From assembly GCF_902804475.1 (NCBI RefSeq), contig NZ_CADCSU010000015.1, positions 1 to 41,532 of the forward strand: a stretch of DNA of 41,532 nt, read 5' to 3'. Both the position numbers and the translations under genes were made by a program. Of the stretch, positions 16,500 to 25,356 are shown one piece after another. The notes beneath the pieces are model-generated. The model had not been told where the DNA came from. It saw nothing but the letters and a program-made list of their open reading frames with translations, and did no database searches. Position 1 is the first letter of the stretch. The number at the start of each line of letters is the position of its first letter. This DNA comes from Flavobacterium bizetiae. GTDB taxonomy: Bacteria > Bacteroidota > Bacteroidia > Flavobacteriales > Flavobacteriaceae.

Positions 16500-18899
16500 A
16501 TGAAAAAAATACAGATAGCTTCTTTATCTCTATTCATGGGTTTTGGATTGTTGCTTTCGCCAAAAGCATCGGCACAAATTCAGAACGCAGATGTGCTAAA
16601 TGCTCCGATAGATATCAGCAAGGATTTTCAGAATTATCTGAACACCTTTTATTTCGCTGATGAATTAACAGCTTTTGATCCTGCAACAGGAAAAGGAACC
16701 ATAAAATATCTGAGATACAATTATAAAACACGTCAGGCTTTCAACAATATGATGATGAAACCCGATGTTGTCGAAGCGAACGAATTTCCAACCACAGAAT
16801 ATCAGGCTTCACCGGAATTACCGTTCCAAATTCAGTTTGTTTCGGACAGAACCATTAGAATTAAAACCACTTCAGGACCACAATTTCATCCTGAAAAAGA
16901 ATCTTTAATGTTGATTAACGGCGTTGCGCCAAATCATCCTGAATTATGGAAATATGCTAAAATTGAAGGCGGTCACAGTTATACCAGCAAACACGGAAAA
17001 GTAGAAATTTTGACCAAACCGTGGCACGTAAAAATTTACGATGAAACCGGAAAATTGCTGACAAGTACACTTCACGATTCCGATTTCAAAAACACGTATA
17101 CACCAACACTTCCGTTTTCGTATGTGCGCAGAAACAGCGATTATTCAAGAAGTATGGGAGCGGCTTTTAGTTTAGAACCAGACGAAAAAATATTTGGTTG
17201 CGGAGAATCATTCACACAATTCAACAAACGCGGACAAAAAGTAGTTTTATGGGCAGATGATGCAAACGGAATTCAGAATGAAACGATGTACAAACCCGTT
17301 CCTTTCTACATGAGTAGCCGTGGTTACGGAGTTTTTATGCACCATTCCACACCAATTACAGTTGACTTCGGTAGATATTATTCTAGTGCCAACGAAATGT
17401 ACATTGGCGATGACGAAGCCGATTTGTTTTTCTTTATAGGAGAACCAAAAGATATTCTGGATCAATACACAGATTTAACCGGAAAAGCAGCAATGCCACC
17501 ACTTTGGTCATTTGGTTTCTGGATGAGCAGAATCACTTATTTCTCTGAAAAAGAAGGAAGAGATGTAGCAAGAGATTTACGTAAATATAAAATTCCAACC
17601 GATGTAATTCACTTCGATACAGGTTGGTTCGATGTAGATTGGAGAAACAATTACGAGTTTGCAAAAGCACGTTTCCCTGATGCAGAAAAAATGATGACCG
17701 ATTTAAAGAAAGATGGTTTTCAGGTTTGCTTATGGCAGTTGCCTTATTTCTCACCAAAGAATACTTTGTTTAATGAAATTATGGATAAGAATTTAGCCGT
17801 AAGAGATCGTAAAGGAAATCTTCCGTACGAAGATGCAGTCTTAGATTTCTCAAATCCGGAAACTGTAACGTGGTATCAGGCAAAACTGAAACATTTATTC
17901 GATCAGGGAGTAGCAGTTTTCAAAGTAGATTTTGGAGAAGCAGCACCGCCAGACGGAATTTACCATTCAGGAAGAACAGGTTTTTACGAACACAATTTAT
18001 ATCCGTTACGATATAATAAGGCGGTCGCCGAAATTACCCAAAAAGAAAAAGGATACACTTTAATCTGGGCAAGAAGCACTTGGGCAGGATCACAACGTTA
18101 TCCGTTACATTGGGGTGGAGACGCCGAAACCACAAACGGAGCAATGTCAGCAGAATTACGCGGCGGACTTTCATTAGGATTAAGCGGATTCAGTTTCTGG
18201 AGTCATGACGTAGGAGGATTTGCAACAAAATCACCAGAGAATTTATACAGAAGATGGGCGCCTTTCGGGATGTTTACTTCACACGTAAGAAGTCACGGCG
18301 AACCTCCGCGCGAACCTTGGTTGTACAGCAAAGATTTCCTTGAAGGATTTAGAAAAGCTGATAATATGCGTTACGAATTAATGCCATACATCTATGCTCA
18401 GGCAAAAGAAAGTTCACAAAAAGGATTGCCAATGATGCGTGCATTATTTGTAGAATATCCAAATGATCCCGGAGCCTGGTTAGTAGACAACGAATATTTA
18501 TTTGGATCAAGTATGTTGGTTGCACCACTTTTTGAAGAAGTGACGGAAAGAGACGTTTACCTTCCGGAAGGAACATGGATTGATTACCAAACCAAAAAAG
18601 TATACCAATCTGGCTGGCATAAAATCAAAGCCGGCGAAGTACCAATCGTAGTTTTAGTAAAAGACGGAACAGCTTTGCCTCACATCGCTTTAGCACAATC
18701 TACAAAAGACATGGATTGGAGTAAATTGACACTTAAAGTTTATGCAAGTGACAAAACCACATCGGCCACAGCCAAAGTATTTTTACCGGACGGCGATGCA
18801 GTACAAGAAATAAAAGTTACAAAATCCGGAAGCAATTTTGATGTAACATCAAACCCATTACAAGGAAAAACAACTCTTAAAACAGAGTGGATAAAATAA
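16500..18899 (+). CDS. GH31 alpha-xylosidase, periplasmic
   Basis: A 799-residue GH31 enzyme with a type I signal peptide (about 1-25, SASA before Q). An N-terminal beta-sandwich (about 100-310) precedes the catalytic barrel. The nucleophile is probably Asp477 in FKVDFGEAAPPDG and the acid/base Asp541 in HWGGDAETT. The sequence around the nucleophile (KVDFGE, rather than the DMNE of alpha-glucosidases) and IHFDTGWFDVDWRNNYEF upstream resemble YicI-type alpha-xylosidases. It removes alpha-1,6-linked xylose from the non-reducing end of xyloglucan oligosaccharides, supplying xylose for XylA and XylB encoded upstream. Complete. A 307-bp repeat-filled gap follows. Confidence 0.93.
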   Translation: MKKIQIASLSLFMGFGLLLSPKASAQIQNADVLNAPIDISKDFQNYLNTFYFADELTAFDPATGKGTIKYLRYNYKTRQAFNNMMMKPDVVEANEFPTTEYQASPELPFQIQFVSDRTIRIKTTSGPQFHPEKESLMLINGVAPNHPELWKYAKIEGGHSYTSKHGKVEILTKPWHVKIYDETGKLLTSTLHDSDFKNTYTPTLPFSYVRRNSDYSRSMGAAFSLEPDEKIFGCGESFTQFNKRGQKVVLWADDANGIQNETMYKPVPFYMSSRGYGVFMHHSTPITVDFGRYYSSANEMYIGDDEADLFFFIGEPKDILDQYTDLTGKAAMPPLWSFGFWMSRITYFSEKEGRDVARDLRKYKIPTDVIHFDTGWFDVDWRNNYEFAKARFPDAEKMMTDLKKDGFQVCLWQLPYFSPKNTLFNEIMDKNLAVRDRKGNLPYEDAVLDFSNPETVTWYQAKLKHLFDQGVAVFKVDFGEAAPPDGIYHSGRTGFYEHNLYPLRYNKAVAEITQKEKGYTLIWARSTWAGSQRYPLHWGGDAETTNGAMSAELRGGLSLGLSGFSFWSHDVGGFATKSPENLYRRWAPFGMFTSHVRSHGEPPREPWLYSKDFLEGFRKADNMRYELMPYIYAQAKESSQKGLPMMRALFVEYPNDPGAWLVDNEYLFGSSMLVAPLFEEVTERDVYLPEGTWIDYQTKKVYQSGWHKIKAGEVPIVVLVKDGTALPHIALAQSTKDMDWSKLTLKVYASDKTTSATAKVFLPDGDAVQEIKVTKSGSNFDVTSNPLQGKTTLKTEWIK

Positions 18900-18908
18900 A
18901 GAAATGTA

Positions 18909-19048
18909 TGCCACAGATTGCACAGATTAAAAGGATTAAAAATTGAGAATTAAAAATTAAAAATCTGCTTAAATCTGTGAGATCTGCGTGAAAAAATAAG
19001 CACAAAGAATTTTAAAAAAAATCATTTTAATCTGTGTAATCTGTGGCA
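18909..19048. repeat. Long inverted repeat (CACAGATT-type)
   Basis: Imperfect 24-bp arms at 18909-18932 and 19025-19048 (22 of 24 matching) border a 92-nt AT-rich interior with further partial copies (AAATCTGTGAGATCTGCGTG). It may fold into one large stem after GH31 and so act as a transcript end or stability element. Confidence 0.7.
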
Positions 19049-19147
19049 AAAAAAAAATAGTTCGAGAAAATTTGTGCAATTAGTGGCAAAAAAATCTGCA
19101 TAAAAATAAATCCCAAAAGGATAAAAATAAGTTTTTGTTGAGTTTCT

Positions 19148-19180
19148 AAATCGGGCGAAAGCCTTGCCAACGCCCGATTT
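19148..19180 (+). terminator. Hairpin upstream of GH97
   Basis: Perfect 10-bp arms AAATCGGGCG and CGCCCGATTT with a 13-nt loop. There is no strong T tract after it, so it may be a weak terminator or a dispersed palindrome. Confidence 0.4.
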
Positions 19181-19206
19181 ACTAAAAATGAATTAAGAAA
19201 AATATC

Positions 19207-21213
19207 ATGAAAAATTACCTCATTCTTCCCGCCTTATTACTTTCAGTTTCGATTGGATACAGTCAGAAAAGCAAAAATGCTTACGAACTGGCATCACCAA
19301 ACGGACAAAACAAAATTAAATTTGAGTTAGTAAAAAATGCTCCAAAGTATGCCGTTTCACACGGAAAAACCGAAGTCATTACACCATCAGATTTAGGATT
19401 TTTATTAAAAGGAAATGAAGATTTCAGTTCTAATTTCGAAATTAAAAATGTAAAAAAATCAACCTTCGATGAAACCTGGGAACAAGTTTGGGGAGAAAAG
19501 AAAAATATTAGAAACCATTACAATCAGCTTTCTGTAGAATTACAACAAAAAACAGGAAACAAACGTAAATTAGAAATTCAGTTTCGTGCTTTCGATGACG
19601 GAGTGGCTTTTAGATATGTATATCCAAAACAAAATGTAAAAGACAGTATTTTCATTATGGATGAAAAAACGACTTTTAACCTGAAAGAAGATGGAAAAGC
19701 ATGGTGGATTCCGGCTAACCGAGAAAACCGTGACGAATATTTGTTTGAAGAAGCGCCGGTTAGTAAACTAGACACCGTTTTAACGCCCTTAACAATAGAA
19801 AGTAAAAGCGGATTAGCATTAAGTTTTCACGAAGCAAACCTTATTGATTATGCGAGTACAACTTTGGTAAACAATGTAGGAACACAATTAAAAACAGATC
19901 TTGTGCCTTGGTCAGATGGCGTAAAAGTTCGTGTAAAAGATACCTTCACTTCTTCGTGGAGAACCATTCAAATTGGCGAAAAACCAACAGATTTAATTAC
20001 ATCCTATTTAATCCTAAATCTGAACGAACCTAATAAATTAAAAAATACAGACAGTTATTTCAAACCATACAAATATCTTGGAATTTGGTGGGGAATGCAC
20101 ATCGGGAAATATACTTTTTGGGAAAGTGACAAACAAGGCGCTACCACAAAACATGCCGAAGAATATATAGATTTTACTGCAAAAGAAGGATTTCATCATT
20201 TATTGATCGAAGGATGGAATAAAGGCTGGACACCGGGCTGGTATGAAAACCGTATGCACATGTTTAGTTTTACCAAAAATGCAGACAATTTCGACTTAGA
20301 AAAAGTAGTAGAATATGCAAAGAAAAAAGATATCGAATTAATTGGTTATCACGAAACAGGTTCAAACCTGATCAATTACTTAAAACAAGTTGATGAAGGT
20401 TTTGCCCTGTACAAAAAACTTGGAATTCACACCGTAAAAATTGGTCACGTAGGTTCTAAATTAAACATGAAAGAAATGCACTTCGGACAATTTGGAGTAA
20501 ATTATTTCAGATACATTTTAGAAAAAGCCGCACAATACGATTTAGCCGTTTTATACCACGAATCGATAAAAGATACCGGAGAACGCAGAACTTTCCCAAA
20601 CATGGTTTCGAGAGAAGCAGCCCGCGGACAAGAATATAATGCGTGGAGCGAAGGAAATCCGCCAAATCATTTAAGCATCATTCCGTTTACAAGATTACTT
20701 TCAGGACCAATGGACTTTACACCTGGAATTTTTGATGTTGAGGTAAAACAAGGATATCCCGGAAAAAGAATTCAGGGAACAGTGGGGCAGCAATTGGCGA
20801 TTTATGTTACAACATATTCACCAATTCAAATGTTGGCCGATCTTCCTGAAAATTACGAAGGAAAACCAGCATTACAATTCTTAAAAGATGTACCAACAGA
20901 CTGGGAAGATACAAAAGTATTGAACGGAGAAATTGGTCAATACATTACCACAGTCCGTAAAGACAGAAACAGCGCCGATTGGTTTTTAGGAAGTATTACA
21001 AATGAAAACCCGAGAGAGCTTGAAATTTCATTATCGTTTTTAGATAAAAATGCCAGTTACGAAGCACAAATTTATGCTGATGCCGCGGGAACAGATCAAA
21101 AACACAATCCTGAAGCCGTAGCAATTTCTAAGAAAACTGTAAAAGCTTCAGATTCAATGAAATTGCGTTTAGGTGGTGCAGGAGGAACAGCCATTAGATT
21201 TAAAAAACTATAA
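19207..21213 (+). CDS. GH97 glycosidase, inverting (SusB-like) type
   Basis: A 668-residue GH97 enzyme with a type I signal peptide (about 1-19). An N-terminal beta-super-sandwich (about 25-280) precedes the TIM barrel (about 285-560) and a C-terminal beta domain. Glu383 (YHETGS), Glu452 (YHESIKDTGERRTFPN), Glu470 and Glu476 (REAARGQE) have the same spacing (69, 18 and 6) as the SusB residues I recall as E439, E508, E526 and E532. The strand where retaining GH97 alpha-galactosidases have an Asp nucleophile reads VKIGHVG, without Asp. So an inverting, calcium-dependent alpha-glucoside hydrolase is predicted. Its substrate in a xyloglucan locus is unclear. Repeat-rich gaps flank it on both sides. 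Confidence 0.9.
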   Translation: MKNYLILPALLLSVSIGYSQKSKNAYELASPNGQNKIKFELVKNAPKYAVSHGKTEVITPSDLGFLLKGNEDFSSNFEIKNVKKSTFDETWEQVWGEKKNIRNHYNQLSVELQQKTGNKRKLEIQFRAFDDGVAFRYVYPKQNVKDSIFIMDEKTTFNLKEDGKAWWIPANRENRDEYLFEEAPVSKLDTVLTPLTIESKSGLALSFHEANLIDYASTTLVNNVGTQLKTDLVPWSDGVKVRVKDTFTSSWRTIQIGEKPTDLITSYLILNLNEPNKLKNTDSYFKPYKYLGIWWGMHIGKYTFWESDKQGATTKHAEEYIDFTAKEGFHHLLIEGWNKGWTPGWYENRMHMFSFTKNADNFDLEKVVEYAKKKDIELIGYHETGSNLINYLKQVDEGFALYKKLGIHTVKIGHVGSKLNMKEMHFGQFGVNYFRYILEKAAQYDLAVLYHESIKDTGERRTFPNMVSREAARGQEYNAWSEGNPPNHLSIIPFTRLLSGPMDFTPGIFDVEVKQGYPGKRIQGTVGQQLAIYVTTYSPIQMLADLPENYEGKPALQFLKDVPTDWEDTKVLNGEIGQYITTVRKDRNSADWFLGSITNENPRELEISLSFLDKNASYEAQIYADAAGTDQKHNPEAVAISKKTVKASDSMKLRLGGAGGTAIRFKKL

Positions 21214-21227
21214 GCTATAGACATTTC

Positions 21228-21260
21228 AAACCCGACAGGTTTTTAAAACCTGTCTGGTTT
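21228..21260. repeat. CCCGACAGG palindrome, copy 1 (probable terminator of GH97)
   Basis: A 33-bp palindrome with arms AAACCCGACAGGTTT and AAACCTGTCTGGTTT, one mismatch. It lies 14 bp past the GH97 stop. The same element with perfect arms follows GH95 at 33316-33348, so it is a dispersed element doubling as a transcript end. Confidence 0.8.
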
Positions 21261-21328
21261 ACTAACGTTACGATTTAATTTAAAAATTTATTTATATATA
21301 CCAAACAAGTATACGCACATGCTGAATC

Positions 21329-21352
21329 GTAGAGACGCACAGCAGTGCGTCT
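21329..21352. repeat. Palindromic REP-like element, copy 3
   Basis: The exact 20-mer AGACGCACAGCAGTGCGTCT at 21333-21352, preceded by GTAG, as in the copies at 213 and 296. Here it is single and lies just upstream of the GH39-like gene. Confidence 0.85.
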
Positions 21353-21385
21353 AACCCAATGTAATTCAACTCAAATGAATTTAAT

Positions 21386-22966
21386 ATGAAAAGATTCTTA
21401 CTAACATTCCTGATTTTCGTTAATCTAATCAATATTAATTTGTTTGGACAAAACAGTAATGTTGAAAACCGAATCATAAAAATCGATTACAATAAAGAAT
21501 CAGGAAAACTGAACACCATGTTCAAAGAATGTATCGGTGCCGGAAGAGCAAATGAAGGATTACGTGCCGATTGGCAACAACAATTGGCAATGACCAAAAA
21601 AGAATGCGATTTTAAATACATCAGAATGCATGGTTTATTGTCTGATGATATGGCCGTTTATCGCGAAGACTCAAAAGGAAATCCGGAATACAATTACCAA
21701 TATATTGATGCTTTGTATGATTTTATATTGAGTATAAAAATGAAACCTTTTGTTGAGTTGGGTTTTATGCCTTCGGCTTTGGCGAGCGGAAAAGAAACTA
21801 TTTTCTGGTGGAAAGGAAATGTAACTCCTCCAAAAGATTATAAAAAATGGGAAGATTTAATTCGAAATTTAACCCAGCATTTTAAAGAACGTTATGGAGA
21901 CGAAGAAGTAAAAACATGGTATTTTGAAGTTTGGAACGAGCCTAATTTAACACCAGGTTTCTGGACAGGAACTCAGGCAGAATATTTCAAACTATATGAA
22001 TATGCGGCTCGCGGAATCAAAAGCGTAAATCCGGCTTACAAAGTTGGTGGGCCAGCAACCGCGGGAGCAGCGTGGGTTCCTGAAACAATAGAATTTTGTA
22101 TTAAAAATAATGTTCCTTTAGATTTTATTTCAACACATACTTATGGAGTAAAACAAGGATTTCTGGATGAATTTGGAACTACAGGAACTGTTTTAAATAA
22201 AGACGAATCGAGTATTAGCGGTGATGTTATAAATTCCCGCCAACAAATTTCAAATTCGGCTAAGCCAAAATTAGAATTACATTATACAGAATGGAGTTCA
22301 TCCTATACTCCGGCAGATCCTGTTCATGACAGTTATCATTCGGCTGCTTATATTTTGCAAAAACTAAAACAAATTGGCAATGCCGCAAACTCAATGTCGT
22401 ATTGGGTTTTTACCGATATTTTTGAAGAAGCAGGGCCAAGATTTACCCCTTTTCACGGAGGATTTGGATTATTGAATACACAAGGAATCAAAAAGCCAGC
22501 CTATTTCTCCTATTCCTTTCTAAATAAATTAGGTGAAACTGAACTTCAAAACAAAGACACCTCTTCATGGGGGACTAAAAATTCAAAAGGAGATGTTCAG
22601 TTATTATTTTGGGATTTTACGAATACGCATCCTGGAGATTCTATGAACAATCAGACTTATTATATAAAAGACTTACCTTCAAAGCCTAAAGGAAGTATAA
22701 AAATAGAAGTCGATGGTTTGCAAAAAGGAAATTATACTTTAGAAATCTATAAAGTAGGTTATAAAACAAATGACGCTTACGCGGATTATTTAGCAATGGG
22801 AAAACCGTCGCAGCTTACCAAACAACAAGTTGAAACCATTAAAAGAAAAAATGACGGCGCTTTGATTGCATCAGAAAAAGTGAGAATTGATGCTACAGGA
22901 ACACTTAAGAAGGATATAAAAATCAATGAGAATGATGTTTTCTTGTTGAATTTGGTGAGACAATAA
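21386..22966 (+). CDS. GH39-like glycosidase (beta-xylosidase family)
   Basis: A 526-residue secreted protein with a signal peptide (about 1-21, ending LFG before QNS). The clan GH-A barrel shows the acid/base Glu185 in FEVWNEPNLTPGFW, and the nucleophile is probably Glu302 in LELHYTEWSSSY. These two motifs and the opening (FKECIGAGRANEGLRADWQQQL) are typical of GH39 enzymes. A C-terminal beta-sandwich (about 405-526) completes it. GH39 includes beta-xylosidases and other activities, so the substrate is open; beta-linked pentose on a side chain is one possibility. GH3 follows after 45 bp, so they share a transcript. Confidence 0.85.
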   Translation: MKRFLLTFLIFVNLININLFGQNSNVENRIIKIDYNKESGKLNTMFKECIGAGRANEGLRADWQQQLAMTKKECDFKYIRMHGLLSDDMAVYREDSKGNPEYNYQYIDALYDFILSIKMKPFVELGFMPSALASGKETIFWWKGNVTPPKDYKKWEDLIRNLTQHFKERYGDEEVKTWYFEVWNEPNLTPGFWTGTQAEYFKLYEYAARGIKSVNPAYKVGGPATAGAAWVPETIEFCIKNNVPLDFISTHTYGVKQGFLDEFGTTGTVLNKDESSISGDVINSRQQISNSAKPKLELHYTEWSSSYTPADPVHDSYHSAAYILQKLKQIGNAANSMSYWVFTDIFEEAGPRFTPFHGGFGLLNTQGIKKPAYFSYSFLNKLGETELQNKDTSSWGTKNSKGDVQLLFWDFTNTHPGDSMNNQTYYIKDLPSKPKGSIKIEVDGLQKGNYTLEIYKVGYKTNDAYADYLAMGKPSQLTKQQVETIKRKNDGALIASEKVRIDATGTLKKDIKINENDVFLLNLVRQ

Positions 22967-23011
22967 TTATTTAAAACGACTATCTAAAAACTAAAAATAA
23001 ATCTATTAAGC

Positions 23012-25249
23012 ATGAAAAACAAAATGATATGCCTTTCAGCCGCATTTGCATTTTTGGCATTTGCCTCTTGTAAAAATGATGTAAAAACAGCAGGTTCTGA
23101 TTCGGCACAAACAGAAGAATACAAAGGAAAAGAAATAGGATCAGAATACGATGCAGAAATCGATAAACTGGTTGCTCAAATGACGCTTGAAGAAAAAATC
23201 GGAATGTTGCATGGTAACAGCATGTTTACTTCTGGCGGTGTAAAACGTTTAGGAATTCCGGAACTTAAAATGGCCGACGGACCTCTGGGAGTTCGTGAAG
23301 AAATCTCCCGTGACAATTGGGCTCCTGCAGGATTAAAAGATGATTTTGCAACCTATTACCCAGCCGGAGGAGGACTAGCCGCAACATGGAATGCAGAAAT
23401 GGCCTATACATTTGGAAATAGTGTAGGGCAGGAATTGCGCGCCAGAGACAAAGATATGTTGCTTTCGCCAGCCATAAATATCGTAAGAACACCTTTGGGA
23501 GGAAGAACATATGAATACATGTCTGAAGATCCGTTTTTGAACAAAAAAATTGCAGTGCCGTTAATTGTTGGTTTACAGGACAATGATGTTATGGCTTGTG
23601 TAAAACATTTCGCTGCCAACAATCAGGAAACCAATCGTGATTTTGTAGATGTACAAATTGACGAACGTACACTTCGTGAAATATATTTACCAGCCTTTGA
23701 AGCTTCGATAAAAGAAGCACATGCCTATAGTGTTATGGGCGCTTATAATAAATTTAGAGGAGAATATTTATGTGAAAACGATTATATGCTAAACAAAATC
23801 CTTCGTGACGAATGGGGATTTAAAGGAGTTGTAGTTTCAGATTGGGCTGCAGTACATTCTACAGTAAAATCATTAAAAAACGGATTAGATATTGAAATGG
23901 GAACACCAAAACCATTCAATGAATTTTTCCTTGCCGATAAATTAATTGCTGCTGCAAAAAACAAAGAAATTACAGAAGCAGAAATTGATGTTCATGTAAA
24001 AAGAATCCTGCGTACTTTATTTCAGGTAAAAGCAATGGGCGGGAAAGAGCGTGTAAAAGGAAGCATCGCAACCGAAGCACATTATCAGGACGCCTATAAA
24101 ATTGCTGCAGAAGCAATAGTTTTATTAAAAAATGACAACAATGCATTGCCTCTAAAACTAGACGGAGTAAAATCTATCGCGGTAATTGGTAACAACGCTA
24201 CGAAGAAAAATGCGCTTGGCGGATTTGGAGCCGGAGTAAAAACCAAAAGAGAAGTTACGCCGCTAGATGGTTTGAAAAACAGATTGCCATCATCGATCAA
24301 AATTAATTACGCCGAAGGATATTTAGAACGTTACGACGAAAAAAACAAAGGAAATTTAGGAAACATCACCTCAAATGGTCCTGTAACAATCGATCAGTTA
24401 GATCCAGCTAAATTACAGGAAGCAATCGAAACTGCTAAAAAATCGGATGTTGCCATTATTTTTGCAGGTTCAAACCGTGATTACGAAACAGAAGCTTCTG
24501 ATCGTAGAAACCTAAAATTACCATTTGGACAAGAAGAATTGATTCAGAAAGTATTAGCCGTTAACCCAAAAACAATTGTCGTAATGGTTGCCGGAGCACC
24601 TTTTGATATTGATGCCGTAAGCAAAAAAACTTCAGCTTTAGTCTGGACATGGTTTAATGGATCTGAAGGAGGAAATGCCTTGGCCGATGTAATTTTAGGA
24701 AAAGTAAATCCGTCAGGAAAATTACCATGGACAATGCCTAAAAACATTATGGATTCTCCGGCGCACGCCACAAACAGTTTCCCTGGAGGAAAAACAGTAA
24801 ACTATGCCGAAGGAATTCTGGTAGGATACCGTTGGTTTGATACTAAAAATATAGCACCATTATATCCTTTCGGATTCGGATTATCGTATACCACTTTTGC
24901 TTTCGATAATGCAAAAACAGACAAAACTTCATACGCACAAAACGAAACTATAACAGTTTCTGTAGATGTAAAAAACACTGGAAAAGTAGACGGTAAAGAA
25001 GTGGTTCAGTTGTATTCATCAAAATCAGATTCGAAAGTAACACGTGCTGCACAGGAATTAAAAGGTTTCCAGAAAACATTGGTAAAATCAGGAAGTTCAA
25101 ATACAGTAACTATTAAAGTTCCGGTAAAAGAGTTGGCTTATTATGATGTAGCCGCTAAAAAATGGACAGTTGAACCAGGAAAATATACTTTAAAGTTAGG
25201 AAACTCCTCAAGAGATATCAAGAAAGAAGTTGTCGTAACAATCAAATAA
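23012..25249 (+). CDS. GH3 beta-glucosidase lipoprotein
   Basis: A 745-residue GH3 enzyme with a lipoprotein signal (LAFASC, Cys20). The barrel domain carries KHFAANNQE and the nucleophile Asp277 in GVVVSDWAAVHS. The alpha/beta-sandwich domain carries the region of the acid/base Glu (WFNGSEGGNALADVILG). A C-terminal fibronectin III-like domain starts after PFGFGLSYTTF. It most likely removes beta-1,4 glucose from the backbone of oligosaccharides already stripped of side chains; beta-xylosidase activity is also known in this family. A strong terminator follows the stop. Confidence 0.93.
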   Translation: MKNKMICLSAAFAFLAFASCKNDVKTAGSDSAQTEEYKGKEIGSEYDAEIDKLVAQMTLEEKIGMLHGNSMFTSGGVKRLGIPELKMADGPLGVREEISRDNWAPAGLKDDFATYYPAGGGLAATWNAEMAYTFGNSVGQELRARDKDMLLSPAINIVRTPLGGRTYEYMSEDPFLNKKIAVPLIVGLQDNDVMACVKHFAANNQETNRDFVDVQIDERTLREIYLPAFEASIKEAHAYSVMGAYNKFRGEYLCENDYMLNKILRDEWGFKGVVVSDWAAVHSTVKSLKNGLDIEMGTPKPFNEFFLADKLIAAAKNKEITEAEIDVHVKRILRTLFQVKAMGGKERVKGSIATEAHYQDAYKIAAEAIVLLKNDNNALPLKLDGVKSIAVIGNNATKKNALGGFGAGVKTKREVTPLDGLKNRLPSSIKINYAEGYLERYDEKNKGNLGNITSNGPVTIDQLDPAKLQEAIETAKKSDVAIIFAGSNRDYETEASDRRNLKLPFGQEELIQKVLAVNPKTIVVMVAGAPFDIDAVSKKTSALVWTWFNGSEGGNALADVILGKVNPSGKLPWTMPKNIMDSPAHATNSFPGGKTVNYAEGILVGYRWFDTKNIAPLYPFGFGLSYTTFAFDNAKTDKTSYAQNETITVSVDVKNTGKVDGKEVVQLYSSKSDSKVTRAAQELKGFQKTLVKSGSSNTVTIKVPVKELAYYDVAAKKWTVEPGKYTLKLGNSSRDIKKEVVVTIK

Positions 25250-25259
25250 AACTCGAAAC

Positions 25260-25297
25260 AACAATGCTCTTTAATTTTTATTAAAGAGCATTGTTTT
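25260..25297 (+). terminator. Rho-independent terminator after GH3
   Basis: Perfect 15-bp arms AACAATGCTCTTTAA (25260-25274) and TTAAAGAGCATTGTT (25281-25295) with a 6-nt loop, then TT. It starts 11 bp past the GH3 stop, so GH5 may have its own promoter or depend on read-through. Confidence 0.85.
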
Positions 25298-25356
25298 AAT
25301 ACATAAAAATGAAATTGCCTGAATAAAACTTAAAACTAACTATTAAACCAAACCAA

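Larger units (their letters stand above)
18900..19206. other. Repeat-filled gap between GH31 and GH97
   Basis: Holds a long spaced inverted repeat: arms at 18909-18932 and 19025-19048 (first arm starts TGCCACAGATT, second ends AATCTGTGGCA), 22 of 24 bases paired and 92 nt apart. It also holds a hairpin with arms AAATCGGGCG (19148-19157) and CGCCCGATTT (19171-19180). The interior repeats ATCTGTG/ATCTGCG motifs. No gene is visible. Such CACAGATT-type elements look dispersed and non-coding. Confidence 0.65.
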
